The notes under the pieces were generated by a model that searched no databases, had not been told where the DNA came from, and saw nothing but the letters and a program-made list of their open reading frames with translations. Shown one piece after another: positions 8,189 through 16,312 of a stretch of DNA of 64,000 nt. The translations under genes and the position numbers were made by a program. Numbering within the stretch: the stretch's first letter is position 1; each line of letters starts with the position of its first letter. The DNA is from Streptomyces sp. NBC_01439 (GTDB taxonomy: Bacteria; Actinomycetota; Actinomycetes; Streptomycetales; Streptomycetaceae), in the NCBI RefSeq assembly GCF_036227605.1, contig NZ_CP109487.1, positions 620,001-684,000 of the forward strand. The letters run 5' to 3'.

Positions 8189-8650
8189 TCAGTCGGTGGC
8201 GTGCGTCCAGCTCGTGCACAGCGCCCAGATGATGAACACGTCGATCGCGATGATGATGATCGACCACCAGGGCTGGTACGGCAGCCACATGAAGTTGAGG
8301 ATCACGCTGATGCCGGCCAGCGCGATACCGGCGCCCCGGGCCAGGTTCGACCCGGCGAACAGGCCCACTCCGGTGAGGACGACGATGATCCCGACGATGA
8401 GGTGGATCCAGCCCCACGCCGTCAAGTCGAACTCGAAGACGTATCTGCCGATGCGCGCGTAGACGTCGTCGTTGGCGATGGCCGCGATGCCCTGGAAGAT
8501 CGCGAGGCAGCCCGTCACCAGGAGGAGGACCGCGGCGAACATCGTGCCCACGTTCCCCGCGCCCTGGCCGTCGCCGCTCGAGAACGACGGTGCGTTGCCC
8601 GGCGCGGGGCCGGTGTTCCAGTTTCCCCCGGTCGGTGTCGGCTGGCCCAT
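8189..8650 (-). CDS. DUF7144-like four-helix membrane protein
   Basis: A 153-residue protein with a Gly/Pro/Asn-rich cytoplasmic start followed by four membrane helices: MFAAVLLLVTGCLAIFQGI, WIHLIVGIIVVLTGVGLF, IALAGISVILNFMWL and SIIIIAIDVFIIWALC. The pattern YVFEFDLTAWGWIHL between helices 1 and 2 is typical of this actinobacterial family. ATG 8650 is chosen because GAGG lies 8 bases upstream; a GTG three codons earlier is possible. Function is unknown. Confidence 0.85.
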   Translation of the reverse strand: MGQPTPTGGNWNTGPAPGNAPSFSSGDGQGAGNVGTMFAAVLLLVTGCLAIFQGIAAIANDDVYARIGRYVFEFDLTAWGWIHLIVGIIVVLTGVGLFAGSNLARGAGIALAGISVILNFMWLPYQPWWSIIIIAIDVFIIWALCTSWTHATD

Positions 8651-8809
8651 GGAATTCACCTCACAGTTGGCGGTGCAGCGCAGGACCGTCCTGCTCCGGC
8701 TCGTCGGTCACAGGCTCCGGTGCCCACATCGCAGTGTCGTCCGGCGGTCCGGTTCCCGTGATCACCCGAAGCGGGTGGTATTGCCCCGGGCCCGCCCTGC
8801 GGCTCCCGC

Positions 8810-9007
8810 TCAGGCGGGGAGCCGGCGCATTTCGAGCACGCGCAGGCCCAGGGACTGGAAGCGGGTGAGAAGCCCGTACAGGTGGGCCTCGTCCGCCACG
8901 CTGCCGAACAGGAGCGTCTGCTCCGGTACGGGGGTCCGGTCGAGCTCGGGGAAGCTCGCGGCGAGCGTGTCCGGTACGACCCCCGAGATGCGGAATTCGT
9001 AGCGCAT
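8810..9007 (-). CDS. Small conserved hypothetical protein
   Basis: A 65-residue soluble protein (starts MRYEFRISGVV, ends LEMRRLPA) with alternating strand and helix character and no membrane segment. AGGAG lies about 13 bases before the ATG at 9007, a little far; an in-frame GTG slightly upstream is an alternative. It sits downstream of the large LuxR regulator on the same strand with a 166-base gap. No function is recognised. Confidence 0.6.
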   Translation of the reverse strand: MRYEFRISGVVPDTLAASFPELDRTPVPEQTLLFGSVADEAHLYGLLTRFQSLGLRVLEMRRLPA

Positions 9008-9173
9008 GAGAGCACTCACTCCTCTCGGAACGAAGGCATCGGAGCCCGGGCCGGTGCGAGGGCCCGGGCTGCTCCCGGCCTCCCACGCCATCGTCGGCCC
9101 CCGCCCCGCGCTCGGCATCGCCCGGTGCGGGCGAGGGGCGCGTCCCCCGCGTCCCCCGCGTCCCGCTCGCGGC

Positions 9174-11840
9174 TCAGAGCATCCCGAGGTCCTGCGCCCG
9201 GTGGACGGCCTCGCTGCGCCGGGTGACGCAGAGCTTGCGGTAGATGCTCTTCAGGTGGGTCTTGACCGTGTTGGCCGATACGTACAGCTCGGCCGCGATC
9301 TCCTCGGTGGACAGCAGTTCCGCGGCCTTGCGCAGCACCTCGGTCTCCCGCGCGCTCAGCGGTTCCACCACCACCGGCTGCCCGTCGGCCTGCGGCGCGC
9401 GCGCCCTACGGGCCGGGGCGCGCGGGGTCAGCCAGCCGTGCGACCGCGCCAGTCGCGGGTCCCGGCTCAGGGTCCGGCGCACCCATGGACCGCTCTCGCT
9501 GAACATCCGGCGCAGTTCCTCGGGGCGGGCGAGCGCCAGTGCCTCCCCGAGGTGCCGGTGCGCCTCCTGGAAGTCGCCGGCCGCCGCGGCGATCTGCGCG
9601 CGGAGCAGGCACGCGCGCGCCCGTACCGGGGTGGCGACGCCGTCGTCTCCCGGTACGCCCGCCAGCTCCCCCGCCGCGCACGCGGCGCGGCCGGCGGCCA
9701 CCAGGGCCCGGGCCCTGGCCACCGCGTGCTCCGGCCGGGAGTCGTCCGGGGCCGCCACCGCGTCGAGGACCCGTAGGGCCCCGGCGGCGTCGCCGCGTGC
9801 CAGGTGTACGGCCGACTCGGCCACGGCCAGCTCGTCCACGGCCCGGGCGGGCAGTTCCTCCGCGTAGACCGCGCGCAGGGCGGCGAGCGCGGCGTCCCCG
9901 TCGCCCTCGGCCGCCAGGATCCGGGCCCCGATGACGGCGGCCCGGGCGGCGGTCGCGGGGTCCGGGCGCGGCCCGGGCTCCGCGGTCGCCAGGTCGAGGT
10001 GGCGGCGGGCGGCGGGCAGGTCGTCCTGCTCGACCGCCACGCCCGCCAGGACGAGGTGGACGGCCGCGGCCCGGCGCTCGGGCGGAAGGGCGGAGCGCTC
10101 GGCGACGGCGAGCGAGGCGCGGGCGTGGGCGGCCGCCTGCCGCAACCGGCCGCGCAGCAGTTCGGTCAGGGCCAGTGAGCCGAGGGCGCCGCAGTGCGGG
10201 GACTCCGTGCCCGGCTGCCCGCACGCTGCGACGGCGGCCGTGAGGGCGGCTTCGGCCCGGTCCAGGTGACCCGCGCCCAGCTCGACGGCGCCGAGGTGCG
10301 CCAGCAGCAGGGCGCGGAGCTCCGGTCGCTCGGCGACCAGGTGCGGCGGCAACTCCCGCAGCAGCCGGTCGGCATCGGCGGCGGCCCGTTCGGTGGCCGT
10401 CACGTCGTCGGCCGGCCGTCCGGCGAGTACGCCGAGGAAGGCACGGCCGAACCGCGCCGCCGGACCGCAGGAGTCCGTGAGGGAGCCGTCCGTAGGGGAT
10501 GCGTCCGACAGGACGGCGTCCGCCCGGCGCAGGGCGGCCCGGCATCCGGGCAGGTCCTGTTCGGCCAACCGGCAGGCCGCGCCGACCAGTGCGGGCGCCG
10601 CTCCGGTCGTCCCGGTGGGCATCGCGGCGAAGGCCCGGCCCAGTTGATCGGCTTCCAGGCCCGTGAGCAGGCGGCCGATCGCCAGGTGGTCGACCAGCTG
10701 CGCCGCGGCGAACTGCCAGTCCCCGGCGGCGGCGCCCTGGAGCACCGCCTCCGTGAGCCGCCCGGTCCGGGCGAGCCAGCGCGCCGCCCGCCCGTGCAGC
10801 AGGGGTTCCAGCCCGGGGCAGCGCTGCCGCAGGTGCGCGCGCAGGACCTCGGCGAACAGGGGGTGCAGCCGGTACCAGGCGGAGGCGTCGATCTGCTCCA
10901 GGAACGCGTTGTCGCGGGCCAGTCCCGCCAGGGTCCGTGCACCGTCGTCCCGGCCGGTCAGCGCGTCCGCGAGGTCGGGGTGGACGCGATCCGTGACGCA
11001 GACGCGCAGCAGCAGGTCCTGGGTGGGCGGCGGCTGGGCGTCGAGCACCTCGGTGAGGAGGTAGTCGGCGATCGTGGTGCGGTCGGCCGCGAACTGGCGC
11101 AGGAACGCCTCCGGGTCGGCGCTGCGCTGCATCGCCAGGGCGCACAGGCGTACGCCGGCCGCCCATCCCTCGGTCCGCTCCATCAGCAGGCGGATTCCGG
11201 CAGGTGAGACGTCCAGCCGGTGTTCGCCCAGCAGCGCCTCGGCGTCCGCGTCGGTAAACCTGAGGTCGGCGTGCCGGATCTCGGTGATCTCGCCGGCCGC
11301 CCGGTAGCGGTGCAGGGGCAGCAGGGAGTCCGAGCGGCTGGTGAGCACGATGCGCAGGCCGCCGGCCGCGTGCCGGAGTACGAAGTCCAGCCCCTCGCTC
11401 GTCGCGGGCGGCTGGGCGGTGTCGAACTGGTCGAGGACGAGGACCGAGGGCTGCGGCGATGCGGCCAGCCCGTCCGCCAGGCGCACCAGGAACGAGCGGG
11501 TCACCCCTTCGGCGCGGGTCGGCCTGCCCACCGCGGCCGGCAGGGCCACCCCGCCGCGGTGGAGGGCTTCCAGGACGTACGCCCAGAAGGCACCGGGTGC
11601 GTCGTCGGGTTCGACGGTGAGCCACATGGGGGGACGCGGCGCACGTCCGTCGGCCGCCCAGTGGGCGGTGAGCACCGTCTTGCCCGATCCGGCCGGACCG
11701 TTGATGAGGGTGAGCGGCCCCTGTGCACCGGCCGTCAGCCGCCCCAGCAGCTCGGGCCGGTGGACCAGCAGTTTCGGTACGGCCGGAGGCGCGAACCTGG
11801 CCGTGAGCATGGGGTCGCCGGTCGGGGCGCGGTGGTCCAT
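9174..11840 (-). CDS. MalT-like LuxR-family ATP-binding regulator
   Basis: An 888-residue STAND-type transcription activator. An N-terminal NTPase has a Walker A motif GPAGSGKT (48-55) and a Walker B-like VLVLDQFD. A long helical-repeat middle part follows, and a C-terminal LuxR helix-turn-helix (LSARETEVLRKAAELL to VKTHLKSIYRKL). This is the MalT architecture, in which ATP and a ligand drive oligomerisation and DNA binding. The start is ATG 11840. It is divergent from the ZIP transporter gene; a perfect palindrome lies in the shared region. The ligand is unknown. Confidence 0.9.
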   Translation of the reverse strand: MDHRAPTGDPMLTARFAPPAVPKLLVHRPELLGRLTAGAQGPLTLINGPAGSGKTVLTAHWAADGRAPRPPMWLTVEPDDAPGAFWAYVLEALHRGGVALPAAVGRPTRAEGVTRSFLVRLADGLAASPQPSVLVLDQFDTAQPPATSEGLDFVLRHAAGGLRIVLTSRSDSLLPLHRYRAAGEITEIRHADLRFTDADAEALLGEHRLDVSPAGIRLLMERTEGWAAGVRLCALAMQRSADPEAFLRQFAADRTTIADYLLTEVLDAQPPPTQDLLLRVCVTDRVHPDLADALTGRDDGARTLAGLARDNAFLEQIDASAWYRLHPLFAEVLRAHLRQRCPGLEPLLHGRAARWLARTGRLTEAVLQGAAAGDWQFAAAQLVDHLAIGRLLTGLEADQLGRAFAAMPTGTTGAAPALVGAACRLAEQDLPGCRAALRRADAVLSDASPTDGSLTDSCGPAARFGRAFLGVLAGRPADDVTATERAAADADRLLRELPPHLVAERPELRALLLAHLGAVELGAGHLDRAEAALTAAVAACGQPGTESPHCGALGSLALTELLRGRLRQAAAHARASLAVAERSALPPERRAAAVHLVLAGVAVEQDDLPAARRHLDLATAEPGPRPDPATAARAAVIGARILAAEGDGDAALAALRAVYAEELPARAVDELAVAESAVHLARGDAAGALRVLDAVAAPDDSRPEHAVARARALVAAGRAACAAGELAGVPGDDGVATPVRARACLLRAQIAAAAGDFQEAHRHLGEALALARPEELRRMFSESGPWVRRTLSRDPRLARSHGWLTPRAPARRARAPQADGQPVVVEPLSARETEVLRKAAELLSTEEIAAELYVSANTVKTHLKSIYRKLCVTRRSEAVHRAQDLGML

Positions 11841-11911
11841 GGAGGTCACCGGGGTTCCCGCGGGGATACGGACTGTGATCGGCCCACGCTCACCACTGAA
11901 CCGGTCATCGG

Positions 11912-11923
11912 TGGTGATCACCA
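11912..11923. promoter_or_regulatory. Palindromic operator candidate
   Basis: TGGTGATCACCA is a perfect 12-bp palindrome, followed 4 bases later by the similar half-site GGTCACC. It lies in the 189-base divergent region between the MalT-like regulator and the ZIP transporter, so it could serve either gene. Confidence 0.4.
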
Positions 11924-12029
11924 GTTGGTCACCTGCTCCGGGGGATGTCCGGGGGCTCCGCGGCCGGCAGCATGGGCTCCGGTCGCCTTCGCCGCGCGGG
12001 ACGGTCGGGACGGCCGCCCAGGAGGTCCG

Positions 12030-12749
12030 ATGAACGCTCTCGCGGCGGCCGGATGGGGCGCGCTCGCGGCGTTCTCCCTGGTCATCGGCGCCTGGCTGGC
12101 GCTGCGCTACCGTCCGTCGCCGAGGGTGACCGGACTGGTCCTGGGTTTCGGCGCAGGTGCGCTGATCGCGGCCGTGGCGTACGAGCTGGTGCCCAGGGAG
12201 CGCTTCGAGAGCGCGTGGGACTTCCTGGCCGTCGGCGTCGGCGCCCTGAGCTTCTTCCTCCTCGACGGGGCCCTCGCGCAGAAGGCCACGGCGCAGCGTT
12301 CGGGCGGGAGCGCGCACAACGCGAACCGTTCCATCGTGCTCGGTGCCCTGCTCGACGGGGTACCCGAGTCGCTGGTGCTGGGGATGGGCCTGGCCGCCGG
12401 CGGCTCGATCAGCGTCCCGTTCCTGGCGGCGGTCTTCCTGTCGAACCTCCCCGAGGGCCTCGGCGCCACGGCGGGCCTGCGGGAGGAGGGCCGCCAGCCG
12501 GGTGTGGTGTACCGGATCTGGTGGGGCATCACCGCGATCTCGGGCGCGTGCGCGGCGCTGGGGTACGGGCTGGTGGGGTTCGTGCCCGGCACCGAGGGCC
12601 GACTGGTGCAAGCGTTCGCGGCCGGGGCGGTCCTGACGATGCTCGCGAACTCGATGATGCCGGAGGCCTTCGAGCTGGGCGGCAGGCTCGCGGGCCTGTC
12701 GACGGTGCTGGGCTTCGCGGCCGCCGGTGCGCTCTCCCTCCTGGAGTGA
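12030..12749 (+). CDS. ZIP-family metal transporter
   Basis: A 239-residue membrane protein with about seven to eight helices. The two ZIP signature segments are recognisable: ALLDGVPESLVLGMGL in the fourth helix region and FLSNLPEGLGATAGL in the fifth. The usual His of the HN-x3-E motif is replaced by Asp in the first segment (LLDGVPE), so metal specificity may differ from zinc-type members. The start is ATG 12030 with GGAGG at 12021-12025. It should move divalent cations (for example zinc, iron or manganese) across the cytoplasmic membrane. Confidence 0.85.
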   Translation: MNALAAAGWGALAAFSLVIGAWLALRYRPSPRVTGLVLGFGAGALIAAVAYELVPRERFESAWDFLAVGVGALSFFLLDGALAQKATAQRSGGSAHNANRSIVLGALLDGVPESLVLGMGLAAGGSISVPFLAAVFLSNLPEGLGATAGLREEGRQPGVVYRIWWGITAISGACAALGYGLVGFVPGTEGRLVQAFAAGAVLTMLANSMMPEAFELGGRLAGLSTVLGFAAAGALSLLE

Positions 12750-12770
12750 ACACCGCCGGCGACCGCTCGC

Positions 12771-14267
12771 TCAGGCCTCCCGGGCCGGGGAAAGGCTGAT
12801 CCGGCGCCGCTGCAGGTCCACGCCGAGCAGGGCGACGCGTAGGTCCTCCCCCACCTCGAAGGTCCTGCCGGCGAGCTCGGTCTCGTGGACCAGGCCCTCG
12901 ATACCCGGTGCGACGCGCACGAACACACCGAACGGAATGATCTTGGTGACGGTGCCGGGGAAGGTGTCGCCGGCCCGGAGGGCTTCGGCGAAGGCGCGCC
13001 AGGGGTCCGGCTGCAGTGCCTTGACGGACAGGCTCGCGCGCTCCCACTCGAGGTCGACGTGGAGGACCTCGGCGCGGATCCGCCGGCCGATCGGGGCCAC
13101 CTCGTCCACGTCCTCGAAGTACTCCCAGGACATTTCGGGGACGCGCAGGAAGCCCATGGGCCACCCCCGCTCGTGTTCCAGGTTCCGCTCCAGGTCCAAG
13201 TGCACGTGCACGCCGACGTCGTCCAGGCCGCTCGCGACGGTGCCGGACACCACGTCGCCGGTCCGCAGCGAACCGAGCAGGGTCCGCCGCTCGTCGGCCG
13301 GGGTGCGGTTGGTGCGCCAGCGCGCCCGTACGACTCCATCGGCGTCCGGCAGTACCCCGGCGAGCAGGGGGCGGCGATCGACCGGCGCCAGCGGGACCAG
13401 CCCGGCCCGACTCCCCGGACCGCTCCCGATCACCGGGAAGGCGATCTCGGCGTGGCCCATCCACGGTTCGGCGATGCGCGCCCACGGGGTCCCGTCGGCC
13501 CCCTGCTGGACCAGGAGTTCGAGCCGTTCCGCGCGGAGGACGGCGGCGCGGACCGCCTCGATGTCGTCGGTCAGGTCCGGCCAGACCGCCAGCCGGGCAC
13601 GCGGGGTCAGCAGCGCCCGTATCCGGGTGATCTCGGCGGCCGTGGTCGGCCGGTGCCATCGCTGGTCGCCGCCGACGTACCGTTCCTCGACCAGTACCCC
13701 GCCGTGCTCGGCGACCAGGCTGTGGACCGCCGTCCAGAAGGCCCCGTCCGCGGGCGGCTGGGGGGCGATCTCGTCGAGGGCGGGGTCGTACGGGGAGCGT
13801 TCGACCGGTTCGACGGTCAGCCCCGATCGGCGGGCGTGCGCAGCGGCCTCCGCGTACGACGTCGCACCCCCGACGTAGAGGTCGTGCCGTTCCCCGACGT
13901 GGAGGAAGAACCCTTCCTCGGCGCGCAGTCGGCACCAGGGGCCCTCGCGCAGCAGCACGGCCCGCAGCAGTTCCAGGCCGGTGTCGAGCGGAACGCGCGC
14001 GCCGTCGTGGAAACCGGACGGTGGGAGCGGGCCGGACGAGCCGGGCCGGTCGGAGGGCAACAGCCCCGCCAGCTCCGGGGCGCTCGGCGCCGAACGGGAT
14101 CGGAAGGAGAAGAACCCCCGCGCCATCGGATTATCGATCGTCAGCCGGTCGGCGCCGGCTTCCAGAGCGAAGCGGCGTGCGGCGGCGACGAAGGTCTCGG
14201 CCAGCTGCTCCCGGAGGGCGAAGGGGACGGCCGCGGCGGGGGTGAGCCGGTAGGTGAAGGGCGGCAT
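12771..14267 (-). CDS. S1 RNA-binding-domain protein
   Basis: A 498-residue cytoplasmic protein. The first two thirds form a poorly conserved region containing FHDGARVPLDTG and TVEPVERSPYDPALDEI. The C-terminus holds two S1-type OB folds, at about 340-415 (RTGDVVSGTVASGLDDVGVH) and about 428-495 (GDTFPGTVTKIIPFGVFVRV to RRRISLSPA). S1 repeats bind single-stranded RNA; the role of the N-terminal region is unknown. It converges with the ZIP gene, leaving 21 bases. Confidence 0.8.
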   Translation of the reverse strand: MPPFTYRLTPAAAVPFALREQLAETFVAAARRFALEAGADRLTIDNPMARGFFSFRSRSAPSAPELAGLLPSDRPGSSGPLPPSGFHDGARVPLDTGLELLRAVLLREGPWCRLRAEEGFFLHVGERHDLYVGGATSYAEAAAHARRSGLTVEPVERSPYDPALDEIAPQPPADGAFWTAVHSLVAEHGGVLVEERYVGGDQRWHRPTTAAEITRIRALLTPRARLAVWPDLTDDIEAVRAAVLRAERLELLVQQGADGTPWARIAEPWMGHAEIAFPVIGSGPGSRAGLVPLAPVDRRPLLAGVLPDADGVVRARWRTNRTPADERRTLLGSLRTGDVVSGTVASGLDDVGVHVHLDLERNLEHERGWPMGFLRVPEMSWEYFEDVDEVAPIGRRIRAEVLHVDLEWERASLSVKALQPDPWRAFAEALRAGDTFPGTVTKIIPFGVFVRVAPGIEGLVHETELAGRTFEVGEDLRVALLGVDLQRRRISLSPAREA

Positions 14268-14357
14268 CTCAGCGCCCCCGGCGGCTCGAAGTTGCCCTGA
14301 GGGCCGGTCGCGGACGGACAGAAAGTTGGATCATGTGGCCCAGCGTAAGGTACCGGC

Positions 14358-15290
14358 ATGGTCGAGACACCAGAGACGTTCACGCGCTGCACCGTCGAGC
14401 GCGAGGGAGCGGCCGGATCTGCATGGCTCGCCGAACTTCCGGAGATCGTCGACGAGTTACTGGCACGTTGGGAGTGCGCACCCGACGGCGAGGTCATGCA
14501 CGGGGGCGTCGGGATCATCGTTCCGGTGCTGCGGCGGGACACGGTGCCGGCCGTGCTGAAGGTCTCCTTCCCGCATCCCGGCAACGTTCACGAGCCGGAA
14601 GCGTTCGAGGTGTGGGGCGGGCGCGGGGCCGTTCTCCTGCACGAGCGCGACGACGAGCGCTTCGCGATGCTGCTGGAGCGGGTCCGCTCGTCGACGCTGC
14701 AGGGGGTCGAGGACGGCGACGAGGTGGTGACGGTGGCGGGGCGGCTCAACCGCCGGCTGGCCGTCCCGGCGCCGGCCCACCTCCCCCGGCTGCGGGAGCG
14801 GGCCGGCTCCTGGGAGGAACAACTCCGCAAGGACGAGTACGAGTTGGCGCACGGGCTGCCCCGGTACGTGGTGGACGCGGCGGTGGCGACCGTGCGCGAG
14901 CTGGGGCGCACCCAGCCGGACGTCCTGATCCACGGCGACCTCCACGCCCGGAACATCCTGCGGGCGGACCGCGAGCCGTGGCTCGCGGTCGATCCCAAGG
15001 GCTACGTGGGAGATCCCGCCTACGACGGCGGCACGCTGCTCAAGACGCGCGCACTGTCCCTCATCGGGGCCGAGGACCTCGACAAGGCGGTCCGGCGCAC
15101 CGTGGATGTCTTCGTCGAGGCCGCGGAACTCGAGCGCGAACGCGTCCGGCGCTGGGCCCAGCTCCATGCCGTGCAGGCCGCGTTCTGGGCCCGTCGGCAC
15201 GGCTTCCGGGTCGCCCGCGGCGGCCCGCTGCTCGACCGGATCACGGAGTTCGCCGACCACCTGGCGCAGTTGCTGACGCGGCCCGCCTGA
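14358..15290 (+). CDS. APH(6)-like aminoglycoside phosphotransferase with a TTA codon
   Basis: A 310-residue kinase of the streptomycin 6-phosphotransferase family. The catalytic loop IHGDLHARNIL gives D194 and N199. The metal motif AVDPKGYVGDPAYD has D212 and is characteristic of APH(6)/hydroxyurea kinases. The N-terminal part holds the nucleotide-binding strand AVLKVSFPH with K68. Codon 34 (14457-14459) is TTA, so translation should depend on the bldA tRNA. It stands alone between convergent neighbours; no streptomycin-type biosynthesis genes are nearby. It may be intrinsic resistance or a housekeeping small-molecule kinase. Confidence 0.85.
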   Translation: MVETPETFTRCTVEREGAAGSAWLAELPEIVDELLARWECAPDGEVMHGGVGIIVPVLRRDTVPAVLKVSFPHPGNVHEPEAFEVWGGRGAVLLHERDDERFAMLLERVRSSTLQGVEDGDEVVTVAGRLNRRLAVPAPAHLPRLRERAGSWEEQLRKDEYELAHGLPRYVVDAAVATVRELGRTQPDVLIHGDLHARNILRADREPWLAVDPKGYVGDPAYDGGTLLKTRALSLIGAEDLDKAVRRTVDVFVEAAELERERVRRWAQLHAVQAAFWARRHGFRVARGGPLLDRITEFADHLAQLLTRPA

Positions 15291-15326
15291 TCGCGGCCGG
15301 CGATCCCGTGCTCCCGTACGCGGTGC

Positions 15327-15364
15327 GGCGCGGGTGCGGCGACACCACTCGCCCCACCCGCGCC
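15327..15364. terminator. Hairpin between convergent genes
   Basis: GGCGCGGGTG-c-GGCGA (15327-15342) pairs with TCGCC-c-CACCCGCGCC (15349-15364): 15 pairs with one internal mismatch and a 6-base loop, followed by GTTTCC. It sits in the 125 bases between the kinase and the leftward dehydrogenase gene. Confidence 0.7.
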
Positions 15365-15415
15365 GTTTCCGTGCGTCTCCGGCGCACCCTCTGCCCTGGA
15401 GACCGCCGGGGCCCC

Positions 15416-16312
15416 TCAGCCCCGGCCGTACGTGTGGAACCCGCGGCCGCTCTTGCGGCCGAGCAGACCCGCCTGCACCATCCGCTGGAGCAGCGGGGGC
15501 GGCGCGTACAGGGGTTCCTTGAACTCCTCGTAGAGGGATTCCGCGATGGCCGCGACGGTGTCCAGACCGATCAGGTCGGCGAGTTTGAGCGGGCCCATCG
15601 GGTGGGCGCAGCCCAGTTCCATTCCGGCGTCCACGTCCTCGGGGGCGGCGAACCCGGATTCGGCCATGCGGATGGCCGAGAGGAGGTAGGGGATCAACAG
15701 GGCGTTGACCACGAAACCGGCCCGGTCCTGGGAGCGGACGGTGGTCTTGCCGAGGGCGCCCCGGGCGAAGGCTTCCACGGCGTCGAGCGTGTCGCGCGAG
15801 GTGTGGAGGGAGGAGACGACCTCCACGAGCGGCAGGACGGGGACGGGGTTGAAGAAGTGCAGGCCCACGACCCGGTCGGCGCGGCCGGTGGCCATGCCCA
15901 GCCGCATGATCGGGATGGCCGAGGTGTTCGTGGCGAGGATCGCTTCCGGGTCCGCCACGATCTTGTCGAGGCCGGCGAAGACCTCGATCTTGGCTTCGGG
16001 GTTCTCAGTGACGGCCTCGATGACAAGCTGCCGGTCGGCGAGGTCCTCCAGATCGCCGGTGAAGACGAGCCGGGCGAGGGCGTCCTCGGCGGAGATCCGG
16101 TCCAGTTTGCCGCGCTGCACGGCCCGTTCGAGGGAGACGGCGACGCGTTCCCGGGCGGCCCGGGCGGCCGTGGCGTCCGACTCGGCGACGACGGTGTCGA
16201 GGCCGGCGCGGGCGCACACTTCGGCGATCCCCGCGCCCATCTGGCCGCCGCCCACGATGCCGACCCGGTGGATCGACGCGACCGACGCGAGCGGCGCGAT
16301 CGACCTGGTCAT
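15416..16312 (-). CDS. 3-hydroxybutyryl-CoA dehydrogenase
   Basis: A 298-residue NAD(P)-dependent 3-hydroxyacyl-CoA dehydrogenase. The Rossmann motif VGIVGGGQMGAGIA lies at about 17-30. LHFFNPVPVLPLVEVV carries the catalytic His, and VRSQDRAGFVVNALLIPYL and HPMGPLKLADLIGLD are typical of the FadB2/PaaH/Hbd branch. It interconverts 3-hydroxybutyryl-CoA and acetoacetyl-CoA. Its ATG overlaps the malate synthase stop (ATGA), so it is the last gene of an aceA-aceB-hbd unit. This links C4 acyl oxidation to glyoxylate-cycle use of acetyl-CoA. Confidence 0.9.
   Translation of the reverse strand: MTRSIAPLASVASIHRVGIVGGGQMGAGIAEVCARAGLDTVVAESDATAARAARERVAVSLERAVQRGKLDRISAEDALARLVFTGDLEDLADRQLVIEAVTENPEAKIEVFAGLDKIVADPEAILATNTSAIPIMRLGMATGRADRVVGLHFFNPVPVLPLVEVVSSLHTSRDTLDAVEAFARGALGKTTVRSQDRAGFVVNALLIPYLLSAIRMAESGFAAPEDVDAGMELGCAHPMGPLKLADLIGLDTVAAIAESLYEEFKEPLYAPPPLLQRMVQAGLLGRKSGRGFHTYGRG

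Noticed and set aside
8150..8190. CACGTGCCGCACGTGGCGGGCGTGGC-like short repeats considered as a repeat array
   Set aside because: Only two or three imperfect units of 9-10 bases with no spacers; not a CRISPR array or a recognisable repeat family.
9406..11625. 739-codon leftward frame inside the MalT-like regulator gene
   Set aside because: Extreme Arg/Gly/Pro/Ala content and no motifs; it is a shadow of the regulator frame, which has Walker A and LuxR domains.
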